Of a DNA stretch of 64,000 bases, positions 26,422-34,903 are shown one piece after another (position 1 is the first letter of the stretch; each line of letters starts with the position of its first letter). This DNA comes from a bacterium BRH_c32. GTDB taxonomy: Bacteria; Bacteroidota; Ignavibacteria; Ignavibacteriales; Melioribacteraceae. The position numbers and the translations under genes are program-made. Below the pieces are notes generated by a model. The model was given only the letters and a program-made list of their open reading frames with translations. It made no database searches and was not told the origin of the DNA. The stretch spans positions 1 to 64,000 of the forward strand of contig LOEU01000015.1 in assembly GCA_001516025.1 (NCBI GenBank). Reading direction: 5' to 3'.

Positions 26422-27344
26422 CTTATCAGTAAATTTAATTCAGAACCAGTTTCTCCAATAACTATTATATCTTCTTTAGTTACTTTTTGATTTGGATTAA
26501 TTAAAATCGCACCAATATTTTCCATTTTATTAATAATGCCCCCAATCCCTTCATAATCAAGAATCATAAAAGCAGTGGAAAGTGCATCGGCTATTGCAGC
26601 GGATTCAGCAAAGACCCATACTCCTCTTTTGTCTTCAATAGGCCTCATTCTCTTTGTATCTATTATATGAAATCCTTTGTTTAATCCCGAACTGCCGATA
26701 GATATATTTCTAAGATTAAAATTAAAAATCTTCTGCTCATGATTATTAGGATTGGAAATTGATATATCCCAACCTTCCATAAATTCAGAATCAGTAAATG
26801 AGCGAATTGAACTCTGTCCCGAACTTAAGAAAGCAGATTTAATTCCCCATTCATTTAATAATTCATATCCTCTATCCAATGAATATCCTTTACCAAATGC
26901 GCCTAAGTCTAAAACCATGCCTTCTTCTTTTAATTCAATACTAAAATCATCGTATAGTACAATATTTTTTAAGTCAGATCTTTTAGAAGCTAATTCAATT
27001 TCCGATTGAATTGGATTTTTAATGGACTTATCTGTATTTACCCAGCAATTGTAAAGTGCGCCGGAGGCAATATTAAAGACACCTTCGGTTAAGTTATATA
27101 ATTCCATCGAAGTCCTAATACAATTAAATGTATCCTCACTTAAAATAAATCTCTCGCCCATTTTCAGATTATTTATTTTTGAAATATCACTATTAGGCAA
27201 ATATCGGCTCAATTCATTCTCGAGTGTATCGATCTCTTTCCATAATTCCCAAGCCGCCTCTTCCGCATATTTTTTATCAGTTCCTGCGATTATCAATTCA
27301 AAAACAGTCGCCATTGCATTATGTGAGAATCTGAATTGATTCAT
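26418..27344 (-). CDS. apbE: FAD:protein FMN transferase (ApbE family)
   Basis: A 308-residue ApbE-family protein, which transfers FMN from FAD to a threonine or serine of exported redox proteins. Family motifs are LENELSRYLPNSDISKIN near the N-terminus, LDLGAFGKGYSLDRGYELL, GFHIIDTKRMRPI and FAESAAIADALSTAFMIL. Unlike many ApbE proteins it has no signal peptide or lipobox, so it may work in the cytoplasm before export of its target or use a non-classical route. The ATG overlaps the stop of the preceding glycosyltransferase gene (ATGA), placing it last in the cytochrome/dehydrogenase operon. I found no protein in the window with a convincing flavinylation motif. Confidence 0.88.
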   Translation of the reverse strand: MNQFRFSHNAMATVFELIIAGTDKKYAEEAAWELWKEIDTLENELSRYLPNSDISKINNLKMGERFILSEDTFNCIRTSMELYNLTEGVFNIASGALYNCWVNTDKSIKNPIQSEIELASKRSDLKNIVLYDDFSIELKEEGMVLDLGAFGKGYSLDRGYELLNEWGIKSAFLSSGQSSIRSFTDSEFMEGWDISISNPNNHEQKIFNFNLRNISIGSSGLNKGFHIIDTKRMRPIEDKRGVWVFAESAAIADALSTAFMILDYEGIGGIINKMENIGAILINPNQKVTKEDIIVIGETGSELNLLIS

Positions 27345-28891
27345 TTTATTCTCTTATCAAGAAAATCTTTTTGAATATATCCTCTTATTTCAATTGTGGG
27401 TCGCAACTCCATATAATTACTAAAGAGAGGTACATATAAATTAATCTCTCCTGCCGGAGGAATTGAATATACCTTTTCAATTAATTCCGATTCATATTTA
27501 GGAGAGGCAATAATAATCGGATATTTATAAACATCATCATTGATTTTATCATTCCATGATATGTTTTTTATTTTCCTTAGATACCAAGGGAGGGACCAGT
27601 AATCGTTTTCAGGAACAGCAACGTAAACAGCCGATTTATTGTCATTATTCATTATCTTTTCAATCTCTTGCCCGATTCTTTTTACATCATTAGTTGAATG
27701 AGAATAAACGAATGGATTCTTTGGATGAAATGAGTAACTATAATTAATAATATATGATTGATATAATTGTTGAATTGATATTAGTATTACAAGATAAATC
27801 CATATTTTATTTTTAATCATTCCATTTAATTCAAATAAAGAATATGCAGAAATAAAAATTATCCCCTGCCAAAATGTCATCATAGTCCATGGTGTTTTAT
27901 AAGGAATAGCGGAATAGATAATAATATTAATAAGTGTAAATAGAAGAATGAATCGAATAAATATATTTGTTTCTCTCCAACGAGAAAATATTTGATAAGT
28001 CCCGACTGCAAAAAATAGTAATCCAATAATTTCAGTATAATAGTATCCCTCAATATTAGAAAACGTAACGAGAGAAAAGTAGTAATACCAAGCATGATTA
28101 TGATCGTGATAATTTCCGGCTTTATTGAAGTAATTAATAAATGCCTCAATAAAATCAATAATACCATGCATATTACTAAAGAATGAGGTATAGAAAAGAA
28201 ATATTACAATAATAAATGGCAGTAAAAATAGAAACGAATATCTTATTGATTTTTGGCTTATCCACTTTTTGGGAGAAGGGATAAGAATTAATAATGAAAT
28301 AATCGATGCACCTAATGTAATTATCCAAGTCTCTTTCGATGATGCCGCTAGTCCTGCAAAAATACCTGCTCCGATTAACCACAAAAGATTTTTTGATTTA
28401 TAGAAATGATATAAAGAAACAATCGACGAAAATGAAAAACTTACCAATAAACTCTCTTGAATATAATATCTATTATAGAATAGATTCATAGAGGAGAAGG
28501 CAGTTAGAAACAGTAATAACAAGATATATTTATAATTAAATTCTTTGATAAGAGAGAGAATAAGTAATAGTAAAATTATGCTCGCAATAACGGGAATAAT
28601 TCTTAAATCATATTCAGTTAATTCAGAGAATTTTGTTTTACCTGTAAATATCGAGGGAATAAGTGAAAAATAATTTAATGCGGGTCCATGATATTCGATA
28701 GCGTCGTACTTATAAAAACCTTTTTCAAGCAGATCACCAAACTTTACCGCATGGACAGCTTCATCAACATGCATCGGTCTATAATCAAGTTCATAGACTC
28801 TGCTAATAATTGCAGAACAAAAAATAAGGGCGGCAATTAAAATGACCGCCCAATTTTTTGAATCAATATTTTTACTTGCCGTAAACTTCAA
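27341..28891 (-). CDS. Agl23-like membrane glycosyltransferase (TIGR03663/GT39-like)
   Basis: A 516-residue multi-pass membrane protein of the TIGR03663 family, related to GT39/ArnT lipid-linked sugar transferases. The acidic catalytic-loop motif is RPMHVDEAVHAVKFGDLLEKG just after helix 1, then YDAIEYHGPALNY. Around ten hydrophobic helices follow and a hydrophilic C-terminal domain. It probably transfers a sugar from polyprenyl phosphate onto a protein or glycan outside the inner membrane. The best start is TTG at 28891, inside the last codons of the discoidin-like gene (20-base overlap); no ATG is near. Its neighbour across the convergent end is an Alg5-like enzyme that could supply the donor. 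Confidence 0.8.
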   Translation of the reverse strand: MKFTASKNIDSKNWAVILIAALIFCSAIISRVYELDYRPMHVDEAVHAVKFGDLLEKGFYKYDAIEYHGPALNYFSLIPSIFTGKTKFSELTEYDLRIIPVIASIILLLLILSLIKEFNYKYILLLLFLTAFSSMNLFYNRYYIQESLLVSFSFSSIVSLYHFYKSKNLLWLIGAGIFAGLAASSKETWIITLGASIISLLILIPSPKKWISQKSIRYSFLFLLPFIIVIFLFYTSFFSNMHGIIDFIEAFINYFNKAGNYHDHNHAWYYYFSLVTFSNIEGYYYTEIIGLLFFAVGTYQIFSRWRETNIFIRFILLFTLINIIIYSAIPYKTPWTMMTFWQGIIFISAYSLFELNGMIKNKIWIYLVILISIQQLYQSYIINYSYSFHPKNPFVYSHSTNDVKRIGQEIEKIMNNDNKSAVYVAVPENDYWSLPWYLRKIKNISWNDKINDDVYKYPIIIASPKYESELIEKVYSIPPAGEINLYVPLFSNYMELRPTIEIRGYIQKDFLDKRIK

Positions 28892-29540
28892 CTTCTACAT
28901 AATGATTTAAGTCATCGCTATTGCTTCCATTGCTCCAAAGTCTTACGTACCGTGCTTTTACTCCTTTAGCATCAATCAATTTCCCTTCTGCAGTTTCTAC
29001 ATAGTGCATATCGCTACCTTTACCCTGCTTGCTCGAATTATCAATATCGTTATTAAAAAGTGTTCGAACATTTTTAGTAAATTTAGCATCATCGGCTACT
29101 TGGACAATTACGTCATAATATACTCTTGCTTGAAGATGATAATGCCAGACAACTATTGCATAAATTGAATATTCTTTTTGAAGATCGATTGTTGCGTTTT
29201 GAGAAAATGGTCCGAGTTCAACAAAATTTCCTTCTGTAGCAGCTTTTTTCCCATCAGTAAGATACTTTAATTCACCGATTATTGGCATATCATCTGTTGC
29301 AGTTACCGGCTTATTTTTTGCAACGTTATAAGTCCCTTTAGGCGCAAGGAAAGGTGCACGTGGTTTACCGAGCGGTTTCTCTAAATTTGGTACGGCTAAA
29401 TTTGTTGGTGTACCGACAAACATAGCTTTCGGTAATTCAATTTTTATCGGCACCAATTCTTCTTTTTTATTTTGACTCATTATGCTAACAGCACTAAAAG
29501 CAATGAGCAAAATTGAAAGCACAAAAATTTTCTTAAACAT
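28872..29540 (-). CDS. Exported discoidin (F5/8 type C)-like protein
   Basis: A 222-residue exported protein. A signal peptide (1-22, VSIMSQ) is followed by a short linker with KPRAPFLAPKGTYNVAKNKPV and a single discoidin-like beta sandwich (about 75-222): ATDDMP, GELKYLTDGKKA, FVELGPFSQNATIDLQK, YDVIVQVADDAKF and KARYVRLWSNGS ending in HYVEVEVYG. Such domains bind carbohydrate or surfaces. It lies 15 bp after the membrane cytochrome-like gene and overlaps the glycosyltransferase gene downstream, so it belongs to the operon and may be a periplasmic sugar-binding partner. Confidence 0.78.
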   Translation of the reverse strand: MFKKIFVLSILLIAFSAVSIMSQNKKEELVPIKIELPKAMFVGTPTNLAVPNLEKPLGKPRAPFLAPKGTYNVAKNKPVTATDDMPIIGELKYLTDGKKAATEGNFVELGPFSQNATIDLQKEYSIYAIVVWHYHLQARVYYDVIVQVADDAKFTKNVRTLFNNDIDNSSKQGKGSDMHYVETAEGKLIDAKGVKARYVRLWSNGSNSDDLNHYVEVEVYGK

Positions 29541-29555
29541 GATTTTCCCTTAAAA

Positions 29556-30158
29556 TTAATTTATTTTCTTGTTATTAATAATCATATAGTACGTATTAAT
29601 GGTTGCTGCCACTATTAGCAAAAGCACAGAATAACGATGTGTATCATTTAGAAATTCAATACCTTCGCTCCCGAATATCGGATAAAGCATTAGAATAATT
29701 GAGACTATTGCAGGAATCGAAAAAAGTATTATACACCAATATGATAATTTTTCATACAATTTATTTTTATTCTCTTGATTAATCAAATCACTATCTAATA
29801 ATTTGTTACTATGCGCCGTTAATAAAACTAATCCGGTAAATGAAAAACAGAAGAAAAGCGCAGCTATAACATGAATCAAAAGAAATAACCCACTTATATG
29901 GATACCAAGAATCACAACGGGAATAAAACTAGTTACAATCAGTAAGAACACAAGAATAATTGTAAACCAATAAAATCCCAATCGCAGTTTATAAAGAAAA
30001 TCAGATTTATTTCTACTTTTAATATTTCCTATCGAAATTTTTACACCATCCATAAATCGAGAATAAACTTCGTTCCACAAAATACCCTTTTGCTTAAATT
30101 TTGTGTAAAGAAAATATGATAATCCTATTATAACGATTAGTGCAATATATCTATACAT
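29556..30158 (-). CDS. Membrane protein with in-helix histidines, probable b-type cytochrome subunit
   Basis: A 200-residue protein with about five transmembrane segments (near residues 3-18, 50-71, 81-105, 135-157 and 172-192). Histidines lie in or at the ends of helices: GIHISGLFLLIHVIAALFF, VLLTAHSN and NDTHRYSVLLLIVAAT. This is what one expects of a haem-b quinol-oxidising or quinone-reducing membrane subunit, but I cannot assign a named family. Its ATG overlaps the end of the seven-haem cytochrome gene by eight bases, which strongly suggests the two proteins form one complex linking periplasmic electron carriers to the quinone pool. Confidence 0.65.
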   Translation of the reverse strand: MYRYIALIVIIGLSYFLYTKFKQKGILWNEVYSRFMDGVKISIGNIKSRNKSDFLYKLRLGFYWFTIILVFLLIVTSFIPVVILGIHISGLFLLIHVIAALFFCFSFTGLVLLTAHSNKLLDSDLINQENKNKLYEKLSYWCIILFSIPAIVSIILMLYPIFGSEGIEFLNDTHRYSVLLLIVAATINTYYMIINNKKIN

Positions 30159-32070
30159 TATTCATCTCCTCTTTAGAAGACAGAGCAGTGCCTCTTTCGG
30201 TAATAAAAAATAATCCCTTAGAGACGTAAATAACGAAGACGAAAATTATAATCAAGGCAAAAATAATTATCATTATTTTCATCCACGGTCTAAATAAAAA
30301 GGTAAGAGAAAACAGTTTTTGATAGACAGTATTCAAGTCAGAATAATAAGTCATCGAATTGTAATTAGCAGAATCGGATTTAACCGAAGACTCTACCAAT
30401 ACATTTCCAAAAAAGAAATCTGAACTAAACGAATGGCAATCATCACATCCATTAACCCCAAGAGATTGGGAAGCGGGACGGACGTTATGTCCGATTGCCC
30501 ATGAGTAATATTCTGCGGATTCTTCTCGGTAGCTTTCCAATTCTCCGTCATTCATTTCAAATACCTTTCCGCCGGTTATGAATACGTGATTCTCCTTATT
30601 GCCGGAGGATTCATTCAAATACTTTAATACATCTATTAAGGTGCTATCATTAATCGAAATCCATTTACCGTAGTTTACTAATGTATCTAATTCTATTCTC
30701 TCATTAAATGAATCATCAAAATCACTAATAGGAATTGGCTTTATCTCATCTCCTTTTTTTATTCCCCAAAATGAAGGATAAATAATATTACTTGGCTCTA
30801 ATCTTCCATTTTCATTTCGTACAAAGACAGTTGATTGAATATGCGGAAATAATTCCGGTTCTTTATTTGATTTGTGAAGTCCGAGTTTATGTGCTCTGGA
30901 GCTTTTTACTAATTCCACATTTTCTTTGGGAAGGTTACCTGAATGACATACCGTACATTCTAATTTTTCAAAATGGATATTAGGCATACCTTTATGGAGA
31001 GGTGTTGGAGCACCGTTTTTACCGGCAGTTTCTAATCTATTTTCTACTCCAAGATGACAACCTTCGCAAGTATAAGATTTTAATTCAGGTCTTTTAAAGT
31101 CCTCAGCTTCATCTCGGTACCCTCGTGCCATTTGGTGATCTAATCCATTCCTATGGCAATCAACACAATTCATCCCTTTTGCAATATGAACATCTTCTTC
31201 ACTTTTCCATTGATTCAAATAATTATTATCTGCATGAACTGATGAATGGCAGTAATAACATCTTTCATTTTCTCCTTTTCTTTTTAGATCAAAGAAAACC
31301 ATATTGTTGGAATTGAATTTAGAAAGATCATAATTTATTGCCGGAGGAGAAGTAGTTCTTACATCAATATCTGCGAAGGTCGAAGGAGTATAGATATCAT
31401 AATTTTCGGGCATCTTGCTTGCATTGCCCGTTACAACTGCTAAACTCGTTGCACCCGCCGGTGCCCATTTATAATTTTGCTTTTGAACCTGCGAAGAATA
31501 TTCCGCAGGATCATATTGGCGTGTGGCATCATGACATGCAAAGCAGTTTACTTCTAATTTACCCGATACTTCCATTCTAAAAAGTTCATCGGGAGATATG
31601 AGAGAATCGATCTCGCCTACTCCCCCGCCAGGTAAATGAGTTCCAAATAGATCAAGAAATTTCATAGGAGAAATTCCGATCTCTGCCGGATTGAATGTCC
31701 CTTTCCAATCCCGATTAGATAATGGAATTATCGTAAGCTTCTGCCAATCCATATAAATATATGGTTCGCTTCTTCTTCCCGAAGCTATCTTTTTATCCGC
31801 ATAATTAAAATGAAATCCTCTATTAATTACATTATAAGAATGACATTCACCGCATGTATAACGAGTTGAAAGTGGAATTTGCAAACTATCGTTTTTTAAT
31901 ATTTGAACGCTATCGGCATCAAATAATTTTAATAGATGTATTGGTGTGGCTCTGTTTCCGTCTCTAATATCGCCAATCTTATTTTGCTGTGAATTAATTG
32001 ACCCGAAGAGCAATAATGTTATTCCGAGAATTAAAGCGATATAAATAATTTTAAAATTAGATTTAATCAT
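30151..32070 (-). CDS. Seven-haem cytochrome c with N- and C-terminal membrane segments
   Basis: A 639-residue multihaem cytochrome. Seven CxxCH haem-binding motifs are at residues 73 (CGECH), 176 (CFACH), 271 (CYYCH), 302 (CVDCH), 335 (CEGCH), 372 (CTVCH) and 542 (CDDCH). Residues 7-24 form a signal or anchor helix and 597-621 a C-terminal transmembrane helix followed by a short cytoplasmic tail, so the haem domain is periplasmic and membrane-tethered. It is a periplasmic electron carrier or oxidoreductase. The gene starts two bases after the Tat-exported Gfo/Idh/MocA gene ends and overlaps the b-type subunit gene by eight bases. That order suggests electrons pass from sugar oxidation to the membrane or the reverse. 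I do not recognise a named octahaem or nitrite reductase family. Confidence 0.85.
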   Translation of the reverse strand: MIKSNFKIIYIALILGITLLLFGSINSQQNKIGDIRDGNRATPIHLLKLFDADSVQILKNDSLQIPLSTRYTCGECHSYNVINRGFHFNYADKKIASGRRSEPYIYMDWQKLTIIPLSNRDWKGTFNPAEIGISPMKFLDLFGTHLPGGGVGEIDSLISPDELFRMEVSGKLEVNCFACHDATRQYDPAEYSSQVQKQNYKWAPAGATSLAVVTGNASKMPENYDIYTPSTFADIDVRTTSPPAINYDLSKFNSNNMVFFDLKRKGENERCYYCHSSVHADNNYLNQWKSEEDVHIAKGMNCVDCHRNGLDHQMARGYRDEAEDFKRPELKSYTCEGCHLGVENRLETAGKNGAPTPLHKGMPNIHFEKLECTVCHSGNLPKENVELVKSSRAHKLGLHKSNKEPELFPHIQSTVFVRNENGRLEPSNIIYPSFWGIKKGDEIKPIPISDFDDSFNERIELDTLVNYGKWISINDSTLIDVLKYLNESSGNKENHVFITGGKVFEMNDGELESYREESAEYYSWAIGHNVRPASQSLGVNGCDDCHSFSSDFFFGNVLVESSVKSDSANYNSMTYYSDLNTVYQKLFSLTFLFRPWMKIMIIIFALIIIFVFVIYVSKGLFFITERGTALSSKEEMNNV

Positions 32071-32072
32071 AG

Positions 32073-33404
32073 CTATATCACAAAATCTGATGGACTAAAA
32101 CGAAGTTCGCGTTGTGCTTTCACTGCTTCATTTACTTTTAATACGGTTACAGCAGTCTCATATCCTACTTCCACAGGGCAATTGACTTTTACCAATCCAC
32201 GCACCGAATTGAAAAAATTTTCTAAATGTGGCTTATGATAGGGATCGTTAAATTTTACAGGCAGAGTATGTTTTGGAGGAGCAATTGTCTCCCTTACATC
32301 AAGAACAACATTCGCAGCAGAGGGAGCTTCTTCGACTGGTGTTTGAATTATTTTTTTCTTTATCCATTCGTCCCAATTGGGTGCTGCAGGCTCTTTATAA
32401 ATGCCCACTCTCCCTGCCGATTCTGAAATAGTTAATGAAGCTTGGTCTCCCATGAAATTTTCGAAATATCCTTGCGAGCTATTCGTCGTAATAGTTTGAT
32501 AAAAAGCTCTTACGAATCCGTCTTTTGTTTTATACTTGAATGTAGCTAAAACCGTGTCGTACCATTCATGTGTTTTTCTATCGTAATAATCTGTTCCACC
32601 GCTTGCCATTACTGATACAGGAGGAGTATTCAAAAACCAATTATAAATATCGATCTGGTGAGAACCGAGATCTACTATAGGTCCGCCGCCAAGATTCCTA
32701 TACCATCTCCAGTTCCGATGTTGATTCATATTGGCGAAACCATATTTTTCTAAAATTGATTTAGGTATTTCTTTACCTGTGGGCCAGCCATTATCGGGCT
32801 GCACGGCGCGATTCCATTGCCCATTTATCGTTGTAATTTTTCCTAAGAGGTGAGCTTCTTTCAAAATTTTATTATAGCTATGAAGATAATATGGATTACT
32901 TCTTCTTTGATGACCAATTTGCACGACTCTCTTTGTTCTACGAGCGGCATTTACAATTTTTTTTGCACCTTCGAGAGTGTTCGACATCTCCTTTTCACAA
33001 TAGACATGAAGACCAGCTTCCATACAATCCACAGCGTGCTGTGCATGCCAGAAATCGGGAGAGGCTACTATTACTGCATCTAAATTTTTCTCTTTCGCCA
33101 GCATCTCTTTATAATCAATATATGAATTTAATTTGTGTCCATATTTCGTTAAGAGATTCGAGACACGCTTTAAATTATATTCTTCCCAGATATCGCATAC
33201 AGCTCTGAATTTAATATTTGGAATTTTCAGACATGCATTCACTAATACTTGTCCTTGTGCTCCCGCACCAATAAGTGCAACATTAAGTTCTTTAGCTTCT
33301 TTGTTCTTACCCGTAATTATATGAGGAGCGAGTACTATACCCGCTCCCAATACTGTTGTTGCTTTTATAAATTCTCTTCTATCGAGATTATTGCTTTCTG
33401 ACAT
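32073..33404 (-). CDS. Tat-exported Gfo/Idh/MocA oxidoreductase (second in operon)
   Basis: A 443-residue Gfo/Idh/MocA-family oxidoreductase. A twin-arginine signal (LDRREFIKATTVLGAGIVLAP) shows that it is exported folded, with bound nucleotide. The Rossmann motif is ALIGAGAQG. The family lysine lies in LHVYCEKEMSNT (EKxx, about residue 137), and conserved substrate-side residues occur in GGGPIVDLGSHQIDIYNW. Family members oxidise or epimerise sugar hydroxyls with tightly bound NAD(P). It lies 20 bp after a similar Tat-exported enzyme and two bases before the seven-haem cytochrome. Oxidation of the C3 hydroxyl of a glycoside is a reasonable guess from context. Confidence 0.9.
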   Translation of the reverse strand: MSESNNLDRREFIKATTVLGAGIVLAPHIITGKNKEAKELNVALIGAGAQGQVLVNACLKIPNIKFRAVCDIWEEYNLKRVSNLLTKYGHKLNSYIDYKEMLAKEKNLDAVIVASPDFWHAQHAVDCMEAGLHVYCEKEMSNTLEGAKKIVNAARRTKRVVQIGHQRRSNPYYLHSYNKILKEAHLLGKITTINGQWNRAVQPDNGWPTGKEIPKSILEKYGFANMNQHRNWRWYRNLGGGPIVDLGSHQIDIYNWFLNTPPVSVMASGGTDYYDRKTHEWYDTVLATFKYKTKDGFVRAFYQTITTNSSQGYFENFMGDQASLTISESAGRVGIYKEPAAPNWDEWIKKKIIQTPVEEAPSAANVVLDVRETIAPPKHTLPVKFNDPYHKPHLENFFNSVRGLVKVNCPVEVGYETAVTVLKVNEAVKAQRELRFSPSDFVI

Positions 33405-33424
33405 TAAAAGTATCCTTATAAGAA

Positions 33425-34789
33425 TTATTCTAAAGACCAGCCCGGTGAATATTGATAATGAAGATATTCATTTGCTTCAGGTAAATTAGTAAACATAAAT
33501 TTATCAGGGTCCCAATTAAGCACTGTGTTTTTCTCCGCTAATTTAATTGCGATATTTCCCAATAGCATTACTTCGGTTAGCTTACCTGAATAAGAAAAAT
33601 CGGTAGAGCTTAACTTATTCTCTTTTATACCTGTAATCCATTCATCGTAAATACCGGGTGAACGAACTAAGGTCTTTGCCGGTGGAACGAACTCTTTCAT
33701 TTTCGATTCCGGAATAATTCTTACTCCCTTGCCATAAGTTCCATGCATAATTGTGCCTTTAGAACCATAATAAATAACTCCGCCGCCGCTATCGCCCATC
33801 TTTCTTCCCGGTTCTAATTCTGCCGGTCTTGGTGGCATTAATCCGCCATCATACCATTTTAATGTAACGGGAGGTTTATTCCCACGTGCAGGGAATTGAT
33901 ATGTAACTAATGATGCTAATGGATAATAATCTAAATTAAACTTAGTTGAAGATGCCTCTATGGAGGTAGGATGACCTAATTCTAAAGCCCAGAATGGTTG
34001 GTCTATGAAATGCGCACCCATATCTCCGAGCGCACCTGTTCCAAAATCCCATAATCCTCTCCATGTAAATGGATGATAACTTGGATGATACGGTCTAAAG
34101 GGTGCAGGACCTAAAAATAGATTCCAATCTAGTGAATCGGGACTTGTTGGTATTTCCATAGGACGCTTAATATCGCCTTGAGGCCAAATCGGTCGATTTG
34201 TCCAAATGTGTACTTCGGTAACATCGCCGATTGCACCGGATTGAATCCATTCTACTAATAATCGAGATTCTTCACCCGCATGTCCCTGATTACCCATTTG
34301 AGTAATTAATTTTTTCTCTTTAGCTACTTCTGCAAGTCGCCTTGCTTCATATACTGTATGAGTTAAAGGTTTTTGAACATAAACATGCTTACCCATTTGC
34401 ATTGCAGCCATTGCAATAATAGCATGAGTATGATCGGGAGTAGCAATTACCACCGCATCAAGATTTTTTTCTTTCTCTAACATTTTTCTGTAATCGCGGT
34501 ATTGAGTTGCCTTAGGATATGTTTTCCTTACTTCTAATCCCATAGTATCATCAATATCGCAAAGGGCAACAATATTTTGAGAGCTTACACCTTGAGCATC
34601 GGATTCCCCTTTGCCTCCGATTCCCACAACCGCGATATTAAGTAGATCACTTGGGATTTTTTTATTAGCTCCCCATAGATGACTTGGTAAAATTGTAAAT
34701 GCGGTAGCTGCCATTCCCGCTTGAGTTAAAAATGAACGGCGCGTTAATCCAAAGCCGTTATCGGCTTTTTTGGTATCTTCCTTTTCCAT
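33425..34789 (-). CDS. Tat-exported Gfo/Idh/MocA oxidoreductase (first in operon)
   Basis: A 454-residue Gfo/Idh/MocA-family oxidoreductase with a twin-arginine signal (LTRRSFLTQAGMAATAF). The Rossmann motif is AVVGIGGKG, the catalytic-lysine region is KHVYVQKPLTHTVYEARRL, and the substrate-side motif is LGDMGAHFIDQPFWALELG. The C-terminal half has VIYYGSKGTIMHGTYG, seen in family members from Bacteroidota and Planctomycetota. It differs clearly from the second Tat-exported enzyme, so the two probably do different steps or face different substrates. It is the first gene of a seven-gene minus-strand run and is divergent from the MFS/TIM-barrel operon across a 114-bp gap. Confidence 0.9.
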   Translation of the reverse strand: MEKEDTKKADNGFGLTRRSFLTQAGMAATAFTILPSHLWGANKKIPSDLLNIAVVGIGGKGESDAQGVSSQNIVALCDIDDTMGLEVRKTYPKATQYRDYRKMLEKEKNLDAVVIATPDHTHAIIAMAAMQMGKHVYVQKPLTHTVYEARRLAEVAKEKKLITQMGNQGHAGEESRLLVEWIQSGAIGDVTEVHIWTNRPIWPQGDIKRPMEIPTSPDSLDWNLFLGPAPFRPYHPSYHPFTWRGLWDFGTGALGDMGAHFIDQPFWALELGHPTSIEASSTKFNLDYYPLASLVTYQFPARGNKPPVTLKWYDGGLMPPRPAELEPGRKMGDSGGGVIYYGSKGTIMHGTYGKGVRIIPESKMKEFVPPAKTLVRSPGIYDEWITGIKENKLSSTDFSYSGKLTEVMLLGNIAIKLAEKNTVLNWDPDKFMFTNLPEANEYLHYQYSPGWSLE

Positions 34790-34832
34790 TTATTACTCGG
34801 TTTTTAGTTTTTAGAAAAATTTTATTCTTATA

Positions 34833-34848
34833 AAGATAAATTTATCTT
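34833..34848. promoter_or_regulatory. Perfect 16-bp palindrome in the divergent gap (candidate operator)
   Basis: AAGATAAATTTATCTT is perfectly self-complementary and lies almost at the middle of the 114-bp gap between the two divergent arms. A regulator bound here could control both operons. The sequence is AT-rich, so some chance palindromes are expected. Confidence 0.4.
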
Positions 34849-34903
34849 AAATTTAACTCCACATAAAAATAAGAAATCTTAATTCAATTTATAGGAGCAA
34901 TAA

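Noticed and set aside
30151..32070. AGATS in the seven-haem cytochrome as a flavinylation site for ApbE
   Set aside because: The upstream Asp and the Ser/Thr before GAT are missing, and the match is too short to separate from chance.
32891..33208. Open frame of about 105 codons on the plus strand
   Set aside because: It is antisense to the Gfo/Idh/MocA gene, rich in Leu/His/Ser as expected for a shadow frame, and has no ribosome site.
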